Part shown: piece after piece, positions 8,809-17,624 of the stretch | How the letters are laid out: each line of letters starts with the position of its first letter | How positions within the stretch are numbered: position 1 is the first letter of the stretch | Assembly (NCBI GenBank): GCA_964463325.1 | Contig: CAYXBY010000001.1 | Location: 1-64,000 of the forward strand | DNA: 64,000 nt | From: UMGS1002 sp964463325 | Lineage (GTDB): Bacteria; Bacillota; Clostridia; Oscillospirales; CAG-272 | Reading direction: 5' to 3' | Notes under the pieces: generated by a model | The model's database searches: none | What the model saw: only the letters and a program-made list of their open reading frames with translations | What the model was told of the DNA's origin: nothing | Translations under genes and position numbers: made by a program

Positions 8809-10851
8809 TTACTCAGCGGACTCAACTGCTTCCTCGCCATCAGCGACATCCTGCTCCTCGAGCAATGCGCGAATGGACAGGCTGACCTTCTTGCGCTCGT
8901 TATCCACGCCAATGATCTTGGCAGCGACCTCCTGACCAACGCTTACAGCGTCAGCAACACTCGCGACCTTCTCGGTGGACAGCTGCGAAATGTGGATCAG
9001 GCCGTCAACGCCATCAACGATCTCGGCAAAGGCGCCGAAATTGGTCAGGCTGACGATCTTGACGTTGGCAACGTCACCCTCAGCATACTTCTCAGTGAAG
9101 ACATGCCACGGCTCAGTAGCCTCAGTCTTGTAGCCCAGAGAAATGCGTCTCTTCTCAGCATCAAAGCTCTTGACAAAGACAGTCAGCTCATCGCCAACAG
9201 AGACCACCTCTGCGGGGGACTTGATGTGTTTCCAGGACAGCTCGGTGTTATGTACCATGCCGTCAGCCGGGCCCAGATCGACGAATGCGCCGTAGCTGGT
9301 CATGCTCTTTACCTTACCGGTAAACTGCTTGCCAACCTCCATTGCAGCCCAGAACTCAGCCTCGCGAGCCTTTCTCTCGTCTCTCAGCACGACACGGATG
9401 GAGCCCACAGCCTTCTTGCCCTGGTCTCTGACCTCGATGATGCGGAACTTGACGGTGGAGCCCAGCAGGGTCGACATATCGCCATCCTTGGGGATGCCGG
9501 TATGCGATGCGGGGATGAATACGCGGTTGGAATTGACGCTGACCTCAACGCCACCCTTGTTAACTGCAATGACCTTGCCCTCCAGTGTTTCACCGGACTC
9601 CTTGGCAGCAGCAACAGCCTTCCAGTTCTTGTCAGAATCAACACGTCTCTTAGACAGTGTGGCAAAGCCGTCGACATCGCTGACTCTGATGACAAATGCT
9701 TCGATCTGATCGCCAGCGTGGAACAGTGACGTCAGCTTAGCCGAGGGGTCATCTGTTGCCTGATCGGCAGTAATAACGCCGGTAACCTTAGCGCCGAGGT
9801 CAAGCTGAAGCTCTGCGTCAGTTACCGATGTTATCGTACCGGTAACGGTGTCTCCTGTATTTAAAGTTTTCAGTGATGATTCGAGCATCTCCTCAAAGTT
9901 TTCAGCTTTGATCTCAGTGTTTTCGCTCATTGTTTTGTAAACCTCCTGTATTACGTCGGACGGCGTCGATGCGCCGGCGACAATTCCCACTCTGAGGTGG
10001 GGTATTAACTTGATATCCTCCGGCATGACCCGGAGCAGCTCCTCTGCGTCCTCGACCATAAATGTTCTCGGGCAACGCTCTGCGCATATGTCGCGCAGCT
10101 TGGCGGTATTGGAGCTCTGCCTGCCGCCTATAACTATCATCACGTCGCTCTCACCGGCCAGTCGTGCAGCGTCCAGCTGGCGTTCAGACGTAACACCACA
10201 TATTGTATCAAAAATTTCTGCATTTGTACAGAGGTTTTTGATTTTTTTTTGACTTTTTTCCCATTCCAATAAATTGAAGGTCGTTTGAGCCGCTAAAATT
10301 GGTACTTTTTTGTGCAAATTGCCCAAACCATCGTTCAACAACGCTGCTCCAAGGCTATCCGCATCCGCGAAAACATGCCCCTCGCCGCGCACATGACTCA
10401 TTATTCCGACCACCTCCGGGTGCTTCTCTGCCCCCATGAGTATGAAGCAGCGCCCCTCGCCCGAGCTGTCCTCGGCGATGCGATGCAGCTTTTTGACATA
10501 TGGGCAGGTGCAGTCGACGTAATCAAAAAACGGATTCTTGGCATGCGCCGCCTCCAGCAGCTCACAAACGCTCTGCTTCACGCCATGGGCGCGGATAAAC
10601 ACCGTCACCGGCGCGGCAGCATCCGCCTCGCGAGCCACTCGCGGTATGTCGGCCTCGTCTATGACCTCAACACCGGCCGCCCGCAGGCGGCTCATGTAGG
10701 TGTCATTATGTATCAGCTGCCCCAGCGTCATCAATCGCTCGCCAGGGCAAGCATGCGCCAGACGGGACTCAAGACTATCGGCCGCGCGGCGAACACCGAA
10801 GCAAAAGCCCGAGTGCCTTGCGACAGTGACGCTGCCAACCGTGTCAGTCAT
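8809..10851 (-). CDS. ispH: Fusion of IspH (HMBPP reductase) and ribosomal protein S1
   Basis: A 680-residue bifunctional protein. Residues about 1-300 are 4-hydroxy-3-methylbut-2-enyl diphosphate reductase, the last step of the MEP isoprenoid pathway. The three Fe-S cysteines fall in GFCFGVRRA (C17), DCTCPYV (C116) and TICGVTSERQ (C218), and HPEV is present. Residues about 332-660 hold four S1 RNA-binding repeats, the third and fourth strongest (MTSYGAFVDLG, LTNFGAFAEIV). This fusion is known in Clostridia. The ATG at 10851 has GGAGG upstream and overlaps the plsC stop by 8 bp. A strong internal AGGAGG (9942-9947) precedes Met308 at 9930, exactly at the domain junction, so free S1 (373 residues) may also be made. 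It is the last gene of the operon. Confidence 0.95.
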   Translation of the reverse strand: MTDTVGSVTVARHSGFCFGVRRAADSLESRLAHACPGERLMTLGQLIHNDTYMSRLRAAGVEVIDEADIPRVAREADAAAPVTVFIRAHGVKQSVCELLEAAHAKNPFFDYVDCTCPYVKKLHRIAEDSSGEGRCFILMGAEKHPEVVGIMSHVRGEGHVFADADSLGAALLNDGLGNLHKKVPILAAQTTFNLLEWEKSQKKIKNLCTNAEIFDTICGVTSERQLDAARLAGESDVMIVIGGRQSSNTAKLRDICAERCPRTFMVEDAEELLRVMPEDIKLIPHLRVGIVAGASTPSDVIQEVYKTMSENTEIKAENFEEMLESSLKTLNTGDTVTGTITSVTDAELQLDLGAKVTGVITADQATDDPSAKLTSLFHAGDQIEAFVIRVSDVDGFATLSKRRVDSDKNWKAVAAAKESGETLEGKVIAVNKGGVEVSVNSNRVFIPASHTGIPKDGDMSTLLGSTVKFRIIEVRDQGKKAVGSIRVVLRDERKAREAEFWAAMEVGKQFTGKVKSMTSYGAFVDLGPADGMVHNTELSWKHIKSPAEVVSVGDELTVFVKSFDAEKRRISLGYKTEATEPWHVFTEKYAEGDVANVKIVSLTNFGAFAEIVDGVDGLIHISQLSTEKVASVADAVSVGQEVAAKIIGVDNERKKVSLSIRALLEEQDVADGEEAVESAE
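9928..9947 (-). promoter_or_regulatory. Internal ribosome binding site and start at the IspH/S1 junction
   Basis: AGGAGG (9942-9947), 11 nt, then ATG (9928-9930), in frame, opening MSENTEIKAENFEEM just before the first S1 repeat. The SD bases are also the codons for Gln-Glu-Val in the end of the IspH domain, so chance is possible. Confidence 0.5.
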
Positions 10852-11473
10852 GTGCCGCCTCCACAGCCTCGCCGATATCGCAGACCTTGCCGAATATAAA
10901 TTCCGATATGCGGCTGTATTCAACATGCGCCTCGTGCATCTCGGCAATGACGGCATGCGGGATGGGCTTGCCTATTATCACACGCTTGCGGCAAAACAGC
11001 CCGGCGCGGCGCTTTTTAGTGTGGATATAGACCGGCAGCACCTGCGCCCCGCCGCGCACGGCTATCATACCGGCGCCGCTCTTGACCCTGGCCGTTCGCG
11101 GGTCGATGCCCGGCATGCGCGTTCCCTGCGGGAACATGCCAACCGAGCTGCCGTCCTGCAGCAGCTTGACCGTGTTGCGCAGGCTGGAGACGTCCGCCCC
11201 GCCGCGGTCGACGGGATAGGCGCCCAGTGCGCGAATAAGCTGACTCAGCAGCGGTATTTTGAACAGCTCAGCCTTGGCCATAAAATGCGGCTGCTGACGC
11301 CGCAGCGCAGCGCACAGCCAGACCGGATCGCCGGCTGAGGTGTGATTGGCGCACACCAAAAACGGTCCGTCCTCAGGGCGAGGCTCGTTCTCTCGCCCCT
11401 CTACGCGGACGTTGAACAGCAGCCTGAACGGCCCCGCCAGCACGCGGTGCCAAAAGCCGTAAAAGCCCTTCAT
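10844..11473 (-). CDS. plsC: 1-acyl-sn-glycerol-3-phosphate acyltransferase
   Basis: A 209-residue membrane-associated acyltransferase that makes phosphatidate from lysophosphatidate. It has the catalytic HX4D motif in NHTSAGDP, the substrate-binding FPQGTRMPG block, and a hydrophobic N-terminus (FYGFWHRVLAGPFRLLF). Length is typical for short bacterial PlsC. It overlaps cmk by 4 bp (ATGA) and the ispH-S1 start by 8 bp, so the three genes are translationally coupled. The cmk-plsC-ispH order is usual in Clostridia. Confidence 0.93.
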   Translation of the reverse strand: MKGFYGFWHRVLAGPFRLLFNVRVEGRENEPRPEDGPFLVCANHTSAGDPVWLCAALRRQQPHFMAKAELFKIPLLSQLIRALGAYPVDRGGADVSSLRNTVKLLQDGSSVGMFPQGTRMPGIDPRTARVKSGAGMIAVRGGAQVLPVYIHTKKRRAGLFCRKRVIIGKPIPHAVIAEMHEAHVEYSRISEFIFGKVCDIGEAVEAAHD

Positions 11474-12138
11474 AGCTGCCCCATCCTGCGGCGGATGATG
11501 TCCTTGACCGCCGCCACCGAGTCCTCAACCTCAAAGCCGGAGTTGTCGAGCAGCACTGCATCCGGCGCGGCCACCGCGGGGGCGATGTCGCGCTCGGCGT
11601 CCTGCGCGTCGCGATGCTTCATCTGCTCGAGCACCTCGTCAAACGGTGCCTCAATGCCCTTGGCGCGCAGCTCCTCATAGCGCCGCCGCGCGCGCTCCTC
11701 GACCGGAGCCGTTAAAAATATCTTGACCTCAGCGTCGGGCAATATGACCGTACCAATGTCGCGGCCATCCATGACAACGCTGTTTTTTGCGGCGATATCG
11801 CGCTGCGTGTTCAAAAGGAAGCTGCGCACCTCGGGTATCGACGACACCGCCGAGGCATACATCGAAATGTCCGGCTGCCGGATCTCGTCGCCCAACTCGC
11901 GACCGTTGAGCACCACGCACTGTGTGCCGTCGCGGTATTCCAGCGCCAGGCTGATCTCGGGCAGGCAGGCGATAATGCCGGCTCTGTCCTCCATCGCAAC
12001 GCCGCGGCTCTTGACATAGTAACCGACTGTGCGATAAAGCGCACCAGTGTCCACATATATTATACCAAGCTCGCGCGCTACCGCCTTTGCAACGCTGCTC
12101 TTGCCCGCCCCGCTTGGTCCGTCAATTGCAATTCTCAT
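11470..12138 (-). CDS. cmk: Cytidylate kinase
   Basis: A 222-residue cytosolic (d)CMP kinase. The P-loop IDGPSGAGKSS is at residues 4-14. YVDTGALYRTVGYY, DGRDIGTVILPDAEVKIFL and the Arg-rich LID (RARRRYEEL) are also present. GGGAG lies before the ATG at 12138. It is followed by plsC with a 4-bp overlap. A 60-bp gap separates it from the upstream flavoprotein gene, in which I see no convincing promoter. Confidence 0.95.
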   Translation of the reverse strand: MRIAIDGPSGAGKSSVAKAVARELGIIYVDTGALYRTVGYYVKSRGVAMEDRAGIIACLPEISLALEYRDGTQCVVLNGRELGDEIRQPDISMYASAVSSIPEVRSFLLNTQRDIAAKNSVVMDGRDIGTVILPDAEVKIFLTAPVEERARRRYEELRAKGIEAPFDEVLEQMKHRDAQDAERDIAPAVAAPDAVLLDNSGFEVEDSVAAVKDIIRRRMGQL

Positions 12139-12198
12139 TTATTATCTCCCGATATTTATTAATATGTGATGTTATATTTCTATATGGTTACATGCATC

Positions 12199-13476
12199 TC
12201 ACCACGGCCGTGCCGCGCTCTCGCCGGCCAGCGTGCCGGTTGAAAAGGCGATCTGAAGGTTAAAGCCGCCGGTGTAGGCATCAACGTCAATGACCTCGCC
12301 GGCAAAATACAGTCCCGGCACCAGCTTTGATTCCATCGTCCCGGGGCGCAGCTCCTTGACGCTGACACCACCGCGCGTGACTATAGCCTCGTCTATCGGT
12401 CGGAAGCGTGACAGCTCGACCGTGAGATCCTTAAGCATCAGTCCCAGCGTGCGGCGCTGCTCGCGCGTTATCAGGTTGACCTTTTGGTGCGGCGGTATGC
12501 CTGAGCGGCGCACGATGACGGGTATCAGCTTTTGCGGCAGCAGACTGTCCAACGCGTTTGCGAAGTCGCGGTTGGCGAATTTTGCAAAATCGGACAGCAG
12601 CCGCGCATCAAGCTTGGCAGCATCGAGCGCCGGCTTAAGGTCGATGTGCGCAACATATTTGCCGGGCGCCATGTCCGCCAAATGCGCCGACGCGCTGAGT
12701 ATCATGGGGCCGGTCAGGCCGAAATGCGTAAACATCATCTCGCCGAAGTCCTCATACACAGCCTTGCCGCCTGCCGACGGAGTTATGCGCAGACCGACGT
12801 TTTTAAGCGACAGTCCTTGCAGCTCGCGGCAGTCATTGTCGCGGCAAACTATGGGCACCAGTGACGGCGTCAGCGGCGTCACGGTGTGCCCCAGCTCGCG
12901 GGCAAAGCGATAGCCGTCGCCGTCGGAGCCTGTCCGCGGGTACGACATGCCGCCCGTTGCTATGATCACAGAATCGCATATATGCGTCTCAGTATCGGTT
13001 ACTATTTCAAATTTGTGATCGCCGACCTGCTTCGCTGCATTCACCCGCTGCTGCATGATCGTCACACCGGCGGCACGGCAGCGCTTGATCAGCGCACCCG
13101 CCACGTCCCCTGCCCTGTCGGACACAGGGAAGACGCGTGCGCCGCGCTCGGTCTTGAGCGGTACGCCCAGCGACTCGAGCATGGTAATGGTGTCTGCCGG
13201 CGACATGCGCTCCAGTGCCGACCACAAAAAGCGCGGGTTGCCGGGCACGTTGCTCATGAACTCCTGCACCGTGCAGTCATTGGTGACATTGCAGCGCCCC
13301 TTACCCGTGATCCTGAGCTTGCAGCCAAGCACGCGATTGCGCTCGAGCAGCAGCACGCGCGTGCTGTTCTCAAGGCCATATTCTGCTGCCGTTTCGGCGG
13401 CCGTAGCGGCCGCCACCAGCCCCGCCGCACCGCCGCCGATAACGACGATGGTATTAGCCTCGGCTGCTCTTGTCAT
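12199..13476 (-). CDS. HI0933/BaiN-family FAD-dependent flavoprotein
   Basis: A 425-residue NAD(P)/FAD-dependent oxidoreductase of the HI0933/YhiN/BaiN family. The N-terminal Rossmann FAD motif is VVIGGGAAGLVAAATAA. It continues with GCKLRITGKGRCNVTN, diagnostic of the family, and ends GLYFAGEVIDVDAYTGGFNLQ, the second FAD-contact block. The physiological substrate of the family is unsettled; BaiN in some gut Clostridia acts in bile-acid dehydroxylation, which cannot be assumed here. Its ATG at 13476 lies inside the end of the regulator gene (23-bp overlap), indicating coupling. Confidence 0.92.
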   Translation of the reverse strand: MTRAAEANTIVVIGGGAAGLVAAATAAETAAEYGLENSTRVLLLERNRVLGCKLRITGKGRCNVTNDCTVQEFMSNVPGNPRFLWSALERMSPADTITMLESLGVPLKTERGARVFPVSDRAGDVAGALIKRCRAAGVTIMQQRVNAAKQVGDHKFEIVTDTETHICDSVIIATGGMSYPRTGSDGDGYRFARELGHTVTPLTPSLVPIVCRDNDCRELQGLSLKNVGLRITPSAGGKAVYEDFGEMMFTHFGLTGPMILSASAHLADMAPGKYVAHIDLKPALDAAKLDARLLSDFAKFANRDFANALDSLLPQKLIPVIVRRSGIPPHQKVNLITREQRRTLGLMLKDLTVELSRFRPIDEAIVTRGGVSVKELRPGTMESKLVPGLYFAGEVIDVDAYTGGFNLQIAFSTGTLAGESAARPW

Positions 13477-14320
13477 AGACCTCGTACCTATCCCATATTT
13501 CCTCGAGCTCGTGCAGTCGGACGGTCACTTCATCCTGCTTTTTGCGGCTGAGCTCAACTATCAGCGCGTTTATTATGCTCAGCGGCGCCACGAGCGAATC
13601 GACAAATGACGCCATATCGCTGCGCGCCGTCAGCAGCTGGTGCGCATACGCCGCGATGGGTGACTCGGCGCTGTCCGTCAGCGCAACGACGTCCGCACCG
13701 CGCGCTCGCGCAAATTCGACGGCATTGATAATGCGCTTGCTGTAGCGCGGGAAGCTGATGGCGATCATGACGTCGCCCGCCCCTATGCGCATTATCTGCT
13801 CAAATATCTCGCTGCCCGAGGTGGTCTGGATAAACTTCACGTTGTCGCGTATCATGCGGAAGCTGTAATTCAGGAAGCCCGCCAGCATTGACGACGAGCG
13901 CACTCCTACAATATATATAGTACGCGCCTCAGATATGCGGTCGACGGCATCGTAAAATGCGGCGCGGTCAATATCCTCCAGCGTGTGGCGCAGCTTGTCC
14001 ATATCCGACGTCAACACCTTGTCCAGCACGTCTGCGTCACCGATGAGCGTGTTGGTGACCTCCATACGCTGGACACTGGTCAGCTTGGTACGCACCAGCT
14101 CCTGCAGTGCGCGCTGCATCTCGGGGTAGCCGACAAAGCCCAGCTCGATTGCGAATCTGACGACAGTCGACTCAGACACCCCCGCAAGGCTGCCCAGCCG
14201 CGCGGCGGTCATATAAGCCGCTTTTTCGTAATTATCTAAAATATAGGTAGCGATCCGACGCTGCCCCTTTGAAAAATCGGGCATCTGCTGCTCCATTACG
14301 GTTAGCATATCCTGTTTCAT
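13454..14320 (-). CDS. MurR/RpiR-family transcriptional regulator
   Basis: A 288-residue regulator with an N-terminal HTH_6 domain (about residues 5-80; the recognition region includes GVSESTVVRFAIELG) and a C-terminal SIS sugar-phosphate isomerase-like domain (about 125-255: IYIVGVRSSSMLAG, ISFPRYSKRI). RpiR proteins sense phosphosugars. No sugar operon lies beside it; instead it heads the flavoprotein-cmk-plsC-ispH series, so its target is unclear and could be autoregulation. The start at 14320 was chosen because GAGGTG lies 10 bp upstream. A consensus promoter is present at 14363-14391. Confidence 0.9.
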   Translation of the reverse strand: MKQDMLTVMEQQMPDFSKGQRRIATYILDNYEKAAYMTAARLGSLAGVSESTVVRFAIELGFVGYPEMQRALQELVRTKLTSVQRMEVTNTLIGDADVLDKVLTSDMDKLRHTLEDIDRAAFYDAVDRISEARTIYIVGVRSSSMLAGFLNYSFRMIRDNVKFIQTTSGSEIFEQIMRIGAGDVMIAISFPRYSKRIINAVEFARARGADVVALTDSAESPIAAYAHQLLTARSDMASFVDSLVAPLSIINALIVELSRKKQDEVTVRLHELEEIWDRYEVYDKSSRG

Positions 14321-14362
14321 GCCTTTTACACCTCGTTGAGTAATCATTGAGACCCATGCTAA

Positions 14363-14391
14363 ATTATATACTTTTATCGACGGCTTGTCAA
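14363..14391 (-). promoter_or_regulatory. Sigma-A promoter of the regulator-cmk-plsC-ispH operon
   Basis: Minus strand: TTGACA (14386-14391), 17 bp, TATAAT (14363-14368), perfect in both hexamers, 43 bp before the regulator ATG. Confidence 0.88.
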
Positions 14392-14500
14392 CAGCATTTT
14401 CAGCATTTTTGCAGATATTGCGGTCACTGTTCGTTAAAAGTGCATAAAAACGGCGGCGATTATTTGTCGCATTTTGTCACGGGAAATTTGCAAATAGGTC

Positions 14501-14529
14501 TTTACAAGCCAAAAGAAATGTGGTATACT
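14501..14529 (+). promoter_or_regulatory. Sigma-A promoter, extended -10, of the uracil permease gene
   Basis: TTTACA (14501-14506), 17 bp, TATACT (14524-14529), with TGTGG directly before the -10. It predicts a transcript start near 14536 and a leader of about 214 nt. Confidence 0.8.
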
Positions 14530-14535
14530 GTTCAG

Positions 14536-14749
14536 GATGAAACCCGATTCCACTATAACGGCAGATGCGTATAGTTAAGGCACGGCTAATTTAATAATCT
14601 GCGCGGCGGCACTCCGTCGTGGCACGATGCTGCTTTAATTTTACCGCCGTATAAGTGTGAACCATTTATACCGGCGTTTTTTCATACCTGTTGATGTCAA
14701 TATTCGCGCTCCGCGCGGGTAAATATAAAAATCACAAGGGGAAAAGTAA
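14536..14749 (+). promoter_or_regulatory. Untranslated leader of the uracil permease with attenuator, class unknown
   Basis: The leader ends with a terminator hairpin (14645-14682) about 70 nt before the start codon. Upstream elements can pair: GCAGAT with ATCTGC about 30 nt later, and a GC-rich GGCGGCACTCCGTCGT stretch that could compete with the terminator's CCGCC arm. I could not match it to the PyrR-binding loop consensus nor to the purine riboswitch core. Control by pyrimidine or purine supply is inferred only from the downstream gene. Confidence 0.5.
14645..14682 (+). terminator. Attenuator hairpin in the uracil permease leader
   Basis: CGCCG-TATAA pairs with TTATA-C-CGGCG (one bulged C) and is followed directly by TTTTTT. 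Confidence 0.75.
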
Positions 14750-16066
14750 ATGAAGCTCTACTACAATGTGAAAGACAAGCCCAAATTTGGTCAGGTGCTC
14801 GTATTTGCACTCCAACAGCTGCTCGCCATTCTGGCAGCCACCATCGCCGTGCCTGCGATCATCGGCAACGGGATGTCAAACTCCGCTGCTCTGCTCGGCG
14901 CCGGCGTCGGCACGATAGTCTACCTGCTGTTCACCAAATTCAAGAGCCCCGTGTTCCTCGGCTCCTCCTTCGCCTTCCTCGGCTCCATGGCAACTGCCTT
15001 CGCAGGGGCTACCTCAATGTCTCTCGGTTATCTCGGCCTTATCTTAGGCGCGCTGATGGCAGGCCTGGTATATGTGGTCATCGCCATCGTAGTAAAGCTC
15101 GTGGGTGTTAAGTGGATCGACAAGCTGATGCCCGCAGTCGTTATCGGCCCGACAGTCGCAATCATCGGTCTGTCGCTCGCAGGCAACGCAGTCGGCGACC
15201 TGTCCGCCGCAAAGATCGAGACCGCCTCTCCCTACCTCTGCATGATCTGCGGCCTGGTTACGCTGGCTGTTACCATGGTCTGCTCGGTCTACGGCAAAAA
15301 GATGCTCAAGATGATCCCCTTTATAATCGGCATACTCGCCGGCTATGCAGTGGCAACCGTGTTCACCGTGATCGGTAACGTCGCCGGCCTTGACGCACTC
15401 AAGATCGTTGACTTCTCCGCCTTCCAGAACATGCAGTGGGTTCCCGACTTCACCTTTGTCGAGGCCGCTAAGGGCTTCGCCGACATCGACGGCGCTTACA
15501 TAGCCACCATCGCAGTCGCATACGTACCGGTCGCCTTCGTTGTATTCGCTGAGCACATCGCCGACCACAAGAACCTCTCCTCCATCATCGAGCATGACCT
15601 GCTTGAGGATCCGGGTCTGTCCCGCACCCTGCTGGGTGACGGCGTCGGCTCCGCTGTTGGTGCTTTATTCGGCGGCTGCCCCAACACCACCTACGGTGAG
15701 TCGGTCGGTTGCGTGGCCATCTCGGGCAACGCCTCCGTTGTGACCATCCTGGCAACCGCAGTCATGGCTATCCTGGCTGCCTTCGTAGCTCCCTTTACCA
15801 CCTTCCTCGCAACCATCCCCAACTGCGTCATGGGCGGCGTGTGCATCGCACTCTACGGCTTCATCGCAGTCTCCGGCCTCAAGATGATCCAGACAGTTGA
15901 CCTCGGTGACAACAAGAACCTGTTCACCGTCTCGGTGATACTCATCGCCGGTGTCGGCGGCATGGTAGTGACCTTCGGTAAGGTCACCATCACCTCGGTT
16001 GCCTGCGCACTCATCCTCGGTATACTGACCAACATCCTGCTCAACCGCAAGAGCCGTAATCAGTAA
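14750..16066 (+). CDS. uraA: Uracil-xanthine permease family transporter
   Basis: A 438-residue polytopic nucleobase:cation symporter of the NCS2 family, with about 14 membrane segments. Family landmarks are FALQQLLAILAATIAVP in TM1, MPAVVIGPTVAIIGLSLA, the FAEHIADHKNL block with the substrate-contact Glu and His, and the PNTTYGESVG motif in TM10. The sequence favours uracil (UraA/PyrP) over xanthine or guanine, but specificity is inferred. The ATG at 14750 follows AAGGGG. It is monocistronic, with attenuator-type leader control and a strong terminator at 16084-16120. Codon use is strongly biased to C-ending codons, as for a highly expressed gene. Confidence 0.93.
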   Translation: MKLYYNVKDKPKFGQVLVFALQQLLAILAATIAVPAIIGNGMSNSAALLGAGVGTIVYLLFTKFKSPVFLGSSFAFLGSMATAFAGATSMSLGYLGLILGALMAGLVYVVIAIVVKLVGVKWIDKLMPAVVIGPTVAIIGLSLAGNAVGDLSAAKIETASPYLCMICGLVTLAVTMVCSVYGKKMLKMIPFIIGILAGYAVATVFTVIGNVAGLDALKIVDFSAFQNMQWVPDFTFVEAAKGFADIDGAYIATIAVAYVPVAFVVFAEHIADHKNLSSIIEHDLLEDPGLSRTLLGDGVGSAVGALFGGCPNTTYGESVGCVAISGNASVVTILATAVMAILAAFVAPFTTFLATIPNCVMGGVCIALYGFIAVSGLKMIQTVDLGDNKNLFTVSVILIAGVGGMVVTFGKVTITSVACALILGILTNILLNRKSRNQ

Positions 16067-16083
16067 TCCAATATAAAAACTTA

Positions 16084-16120
16084 GGCGCTTGCCACACTGT
16101 GGCAAGCGCCCTTTATTTTT
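16084..16120 (+). terminator. Terminator of the uracil permease gene
   Basis: A perfect 12-bp stem GGCGCTTGCCAC / GTGGCAAGCGCC with a 3-nt loop, then CTTTATTTTT. It may also serve the convergent murE-like gene, because the minus-strand side runs into TTTTTATA. Confidence 0.9.
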
Positions 16121-17624
16121 ACCGCTTTCGCAGCTCGGATTCCAGCATGCGACGCGCATGCCTCATAACGATCTCACGCTCTGAAAAAGGCCTTCTAACG
16201 CCATTAGCCAGCTGATAATCCTCGTGACCCTTGCCAGCCAGCAGCAGGATATCTCCTTCCCTCAGCAGCTCCAATGCATGGCAGATAGCCTCTTGACGAT
16301 CGGTGATCACCTCATAATCGCAGCCGTTCTGCACAAATCCGTCAGCGATATTTTGAGCGATAATACGAGGATCCTCGCGGTTGGGGTTGTCCTCTGTCAG
16401 TATACAAAGATCACTCAGGGCTGAGGCCGCGTTCCCCAGCTCGGCTCGCCGCATTTCAGTCCGCCCACCGACTGAACCAAAAAGCGATATTATCTTGCGA
16501 TGCGGATACTGCTGTAGCGTTTCAAGCACAGCTGTCATGCTGGCACCGTTGTGCGCATAATCGATAATGACCGTCGCATACGGCAGTGCCGGCACCAGCT
16601 CAAAGCGCCCGCGAACCGTTATCCCCCCCAGCAGCTTGACCATATCATCCAGCGCTTCAGAATATATCCCGCATACCGCCAGTGCGGCCAGCGCATTGGA
16701 AACGCTGAATTCGCCCGGAAAATTGATCTGCGCCGGCGTACGAACGCCATCATGGCAAATGTCAAATTGCATGCCAAGAGTATTCGTCGTGCGGTACATG
16801 GCAAGATCGTCGGCAGTATACATTGCCGGGCTCCTCAGGCCGTAGGTCACTATATCGGCGCGACAACCGTGCAGCATATATTCAGAGTAATCATCGTCGG
16901 CATTGACAACCGCATAGCGCGGCGAAAACTCTGAAAACAGTCGAGCCTTGCTGTCACGGTAGTGTTCAAAGGTGGGGTGCTCATACGAGCTGATGTGGTC
17001 AGGCGACAGATTTGTAAAAACGCAAGTATCAAATTTAACAAAGCGCACACGCCCCACATACAGCGCCTGCGACGACACCTCTATCACCACAAATTTTATT
17101 CCGGCTTCAACCATCTCGCACAAATAACGCTGTATATCACAGCATTCCGGCGTTGTGTTGACGCTTGAATACTGAAAGCCCCCGAACAGCACACCGTTAG
17201 TGCCGATATATCCCGTCGGCATACCGAGACCATCCAGTATTCCCTTCACCGTCAGCGCGACCGTCGTCTTGCCCTTTGTGCCGGTAATACCAATTACGGT
17301 CAGCTTCTCAGACGGATGCCCATACACCAAATCTGCCAACAACGCCAACGCAAATCGTGTATCCCTTGTGTACACGATCGCGCAGTCGTCCGGCACCTCA
17401 ATGGGCTCCTGCGCAACAAAGCAACGACAGCCGTTGTCATACGCATTTCTGGCAAAAATGTGCCCATCAGTTATCAATCCCTTCATACAGACAAAAACCG
17501 AGGCTGAGCAGACTATCCTCGAATCACAGCAAACATGCTTAATATTGATCTGTTCGCTTACAGCGTTGGACTGCATTCTACCGTCGCCGAGGTCCGCAGC
17601 CTTTATAAGCTCTGAAAATGTCAT
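16119..17624 (-). CDS. MurE-family Mur ligase (MurE or a MurE paralogue)
   Basis: A 501-residue cytosolic ATP-dependent amide ligase with the three Mur domains: an N-terminal UDP-substrate domain, the central ATPase (P-loop GITGTKGKTT at about residues 114-123) and a C-terminal ligase domain. Family blocks are NTTPEC, EVSSQALYVGRV, the carbamylated-Lys block in YRDSKARLF, IIDYAHNGASM and LAGKGHEDYQ. Two things differ from standard MurE. The specificity motif reads DNPN instead of the DNPR that marks meso-diaminopimelate enzymes. SPDHISSYEHPTFEHYR replaces the usual RDHLDYHG. It is therefore either MurE with altered specificity or a paralogue for another peptide. It is not in a dcw cluster and is coupled (4-bp overlap) to a small ATP-grasp-like gene. 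Confidence 0.8.
   Translation of the reverse strand: MTFSELIKAADLGDGRMQSNAVSEQINIKHVCCDSRIVCSASVFVCMKGLITDGHIFARNAYDNGCRCFVAQEPIEVPDDCAIVYTRDTRFALALLADLVYGHPSEKLTVIGITGTKGKTTVALTVKGILDGLGMPTGYIGTNGVLFGGFQYSSVNTTPECCDIQRYLCEMVEAGIKFVVIEVSSQALYVGRVRFVKFDTCVFTNLSPDHISSYEHPTFEHYRDSKARLFSEFSPRYAVVNADDDYSEYMLHGCRADIVTYGLRSPAMYTADDLAMYRTTNTLGMQFDICHDGVRTPAQINFPGEFSVSNALAALAVCGIYSEALDDMVKLLGGITVRGRFELVPALPYATVIIDYAHNGASMTAVLETLQQYPHRKIISLFGSVGGRTEMRRAELGNAASALSDLCILTEDNPNREDPRIIAQNIADGFVQNGCDYEVITDRQEAICHALELLREGDILLLAGKGHEDYQLANGVRRPFSEREIVMRHARRMLESELRKR

Noticed and set aside
14536..14749. PyrR-binding leader or purine riboswitch before the uracil permease
   Set aside because: I could not find the PyrR loop consensus nor the conserved purine-aptamer core; left as unknown class.
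15044..16159. Minus-strand frames opposite the uracil permease
   Set aside because: Asp/Gly/His-rich shadows of strongly biased C-ending codons on the plus strand.
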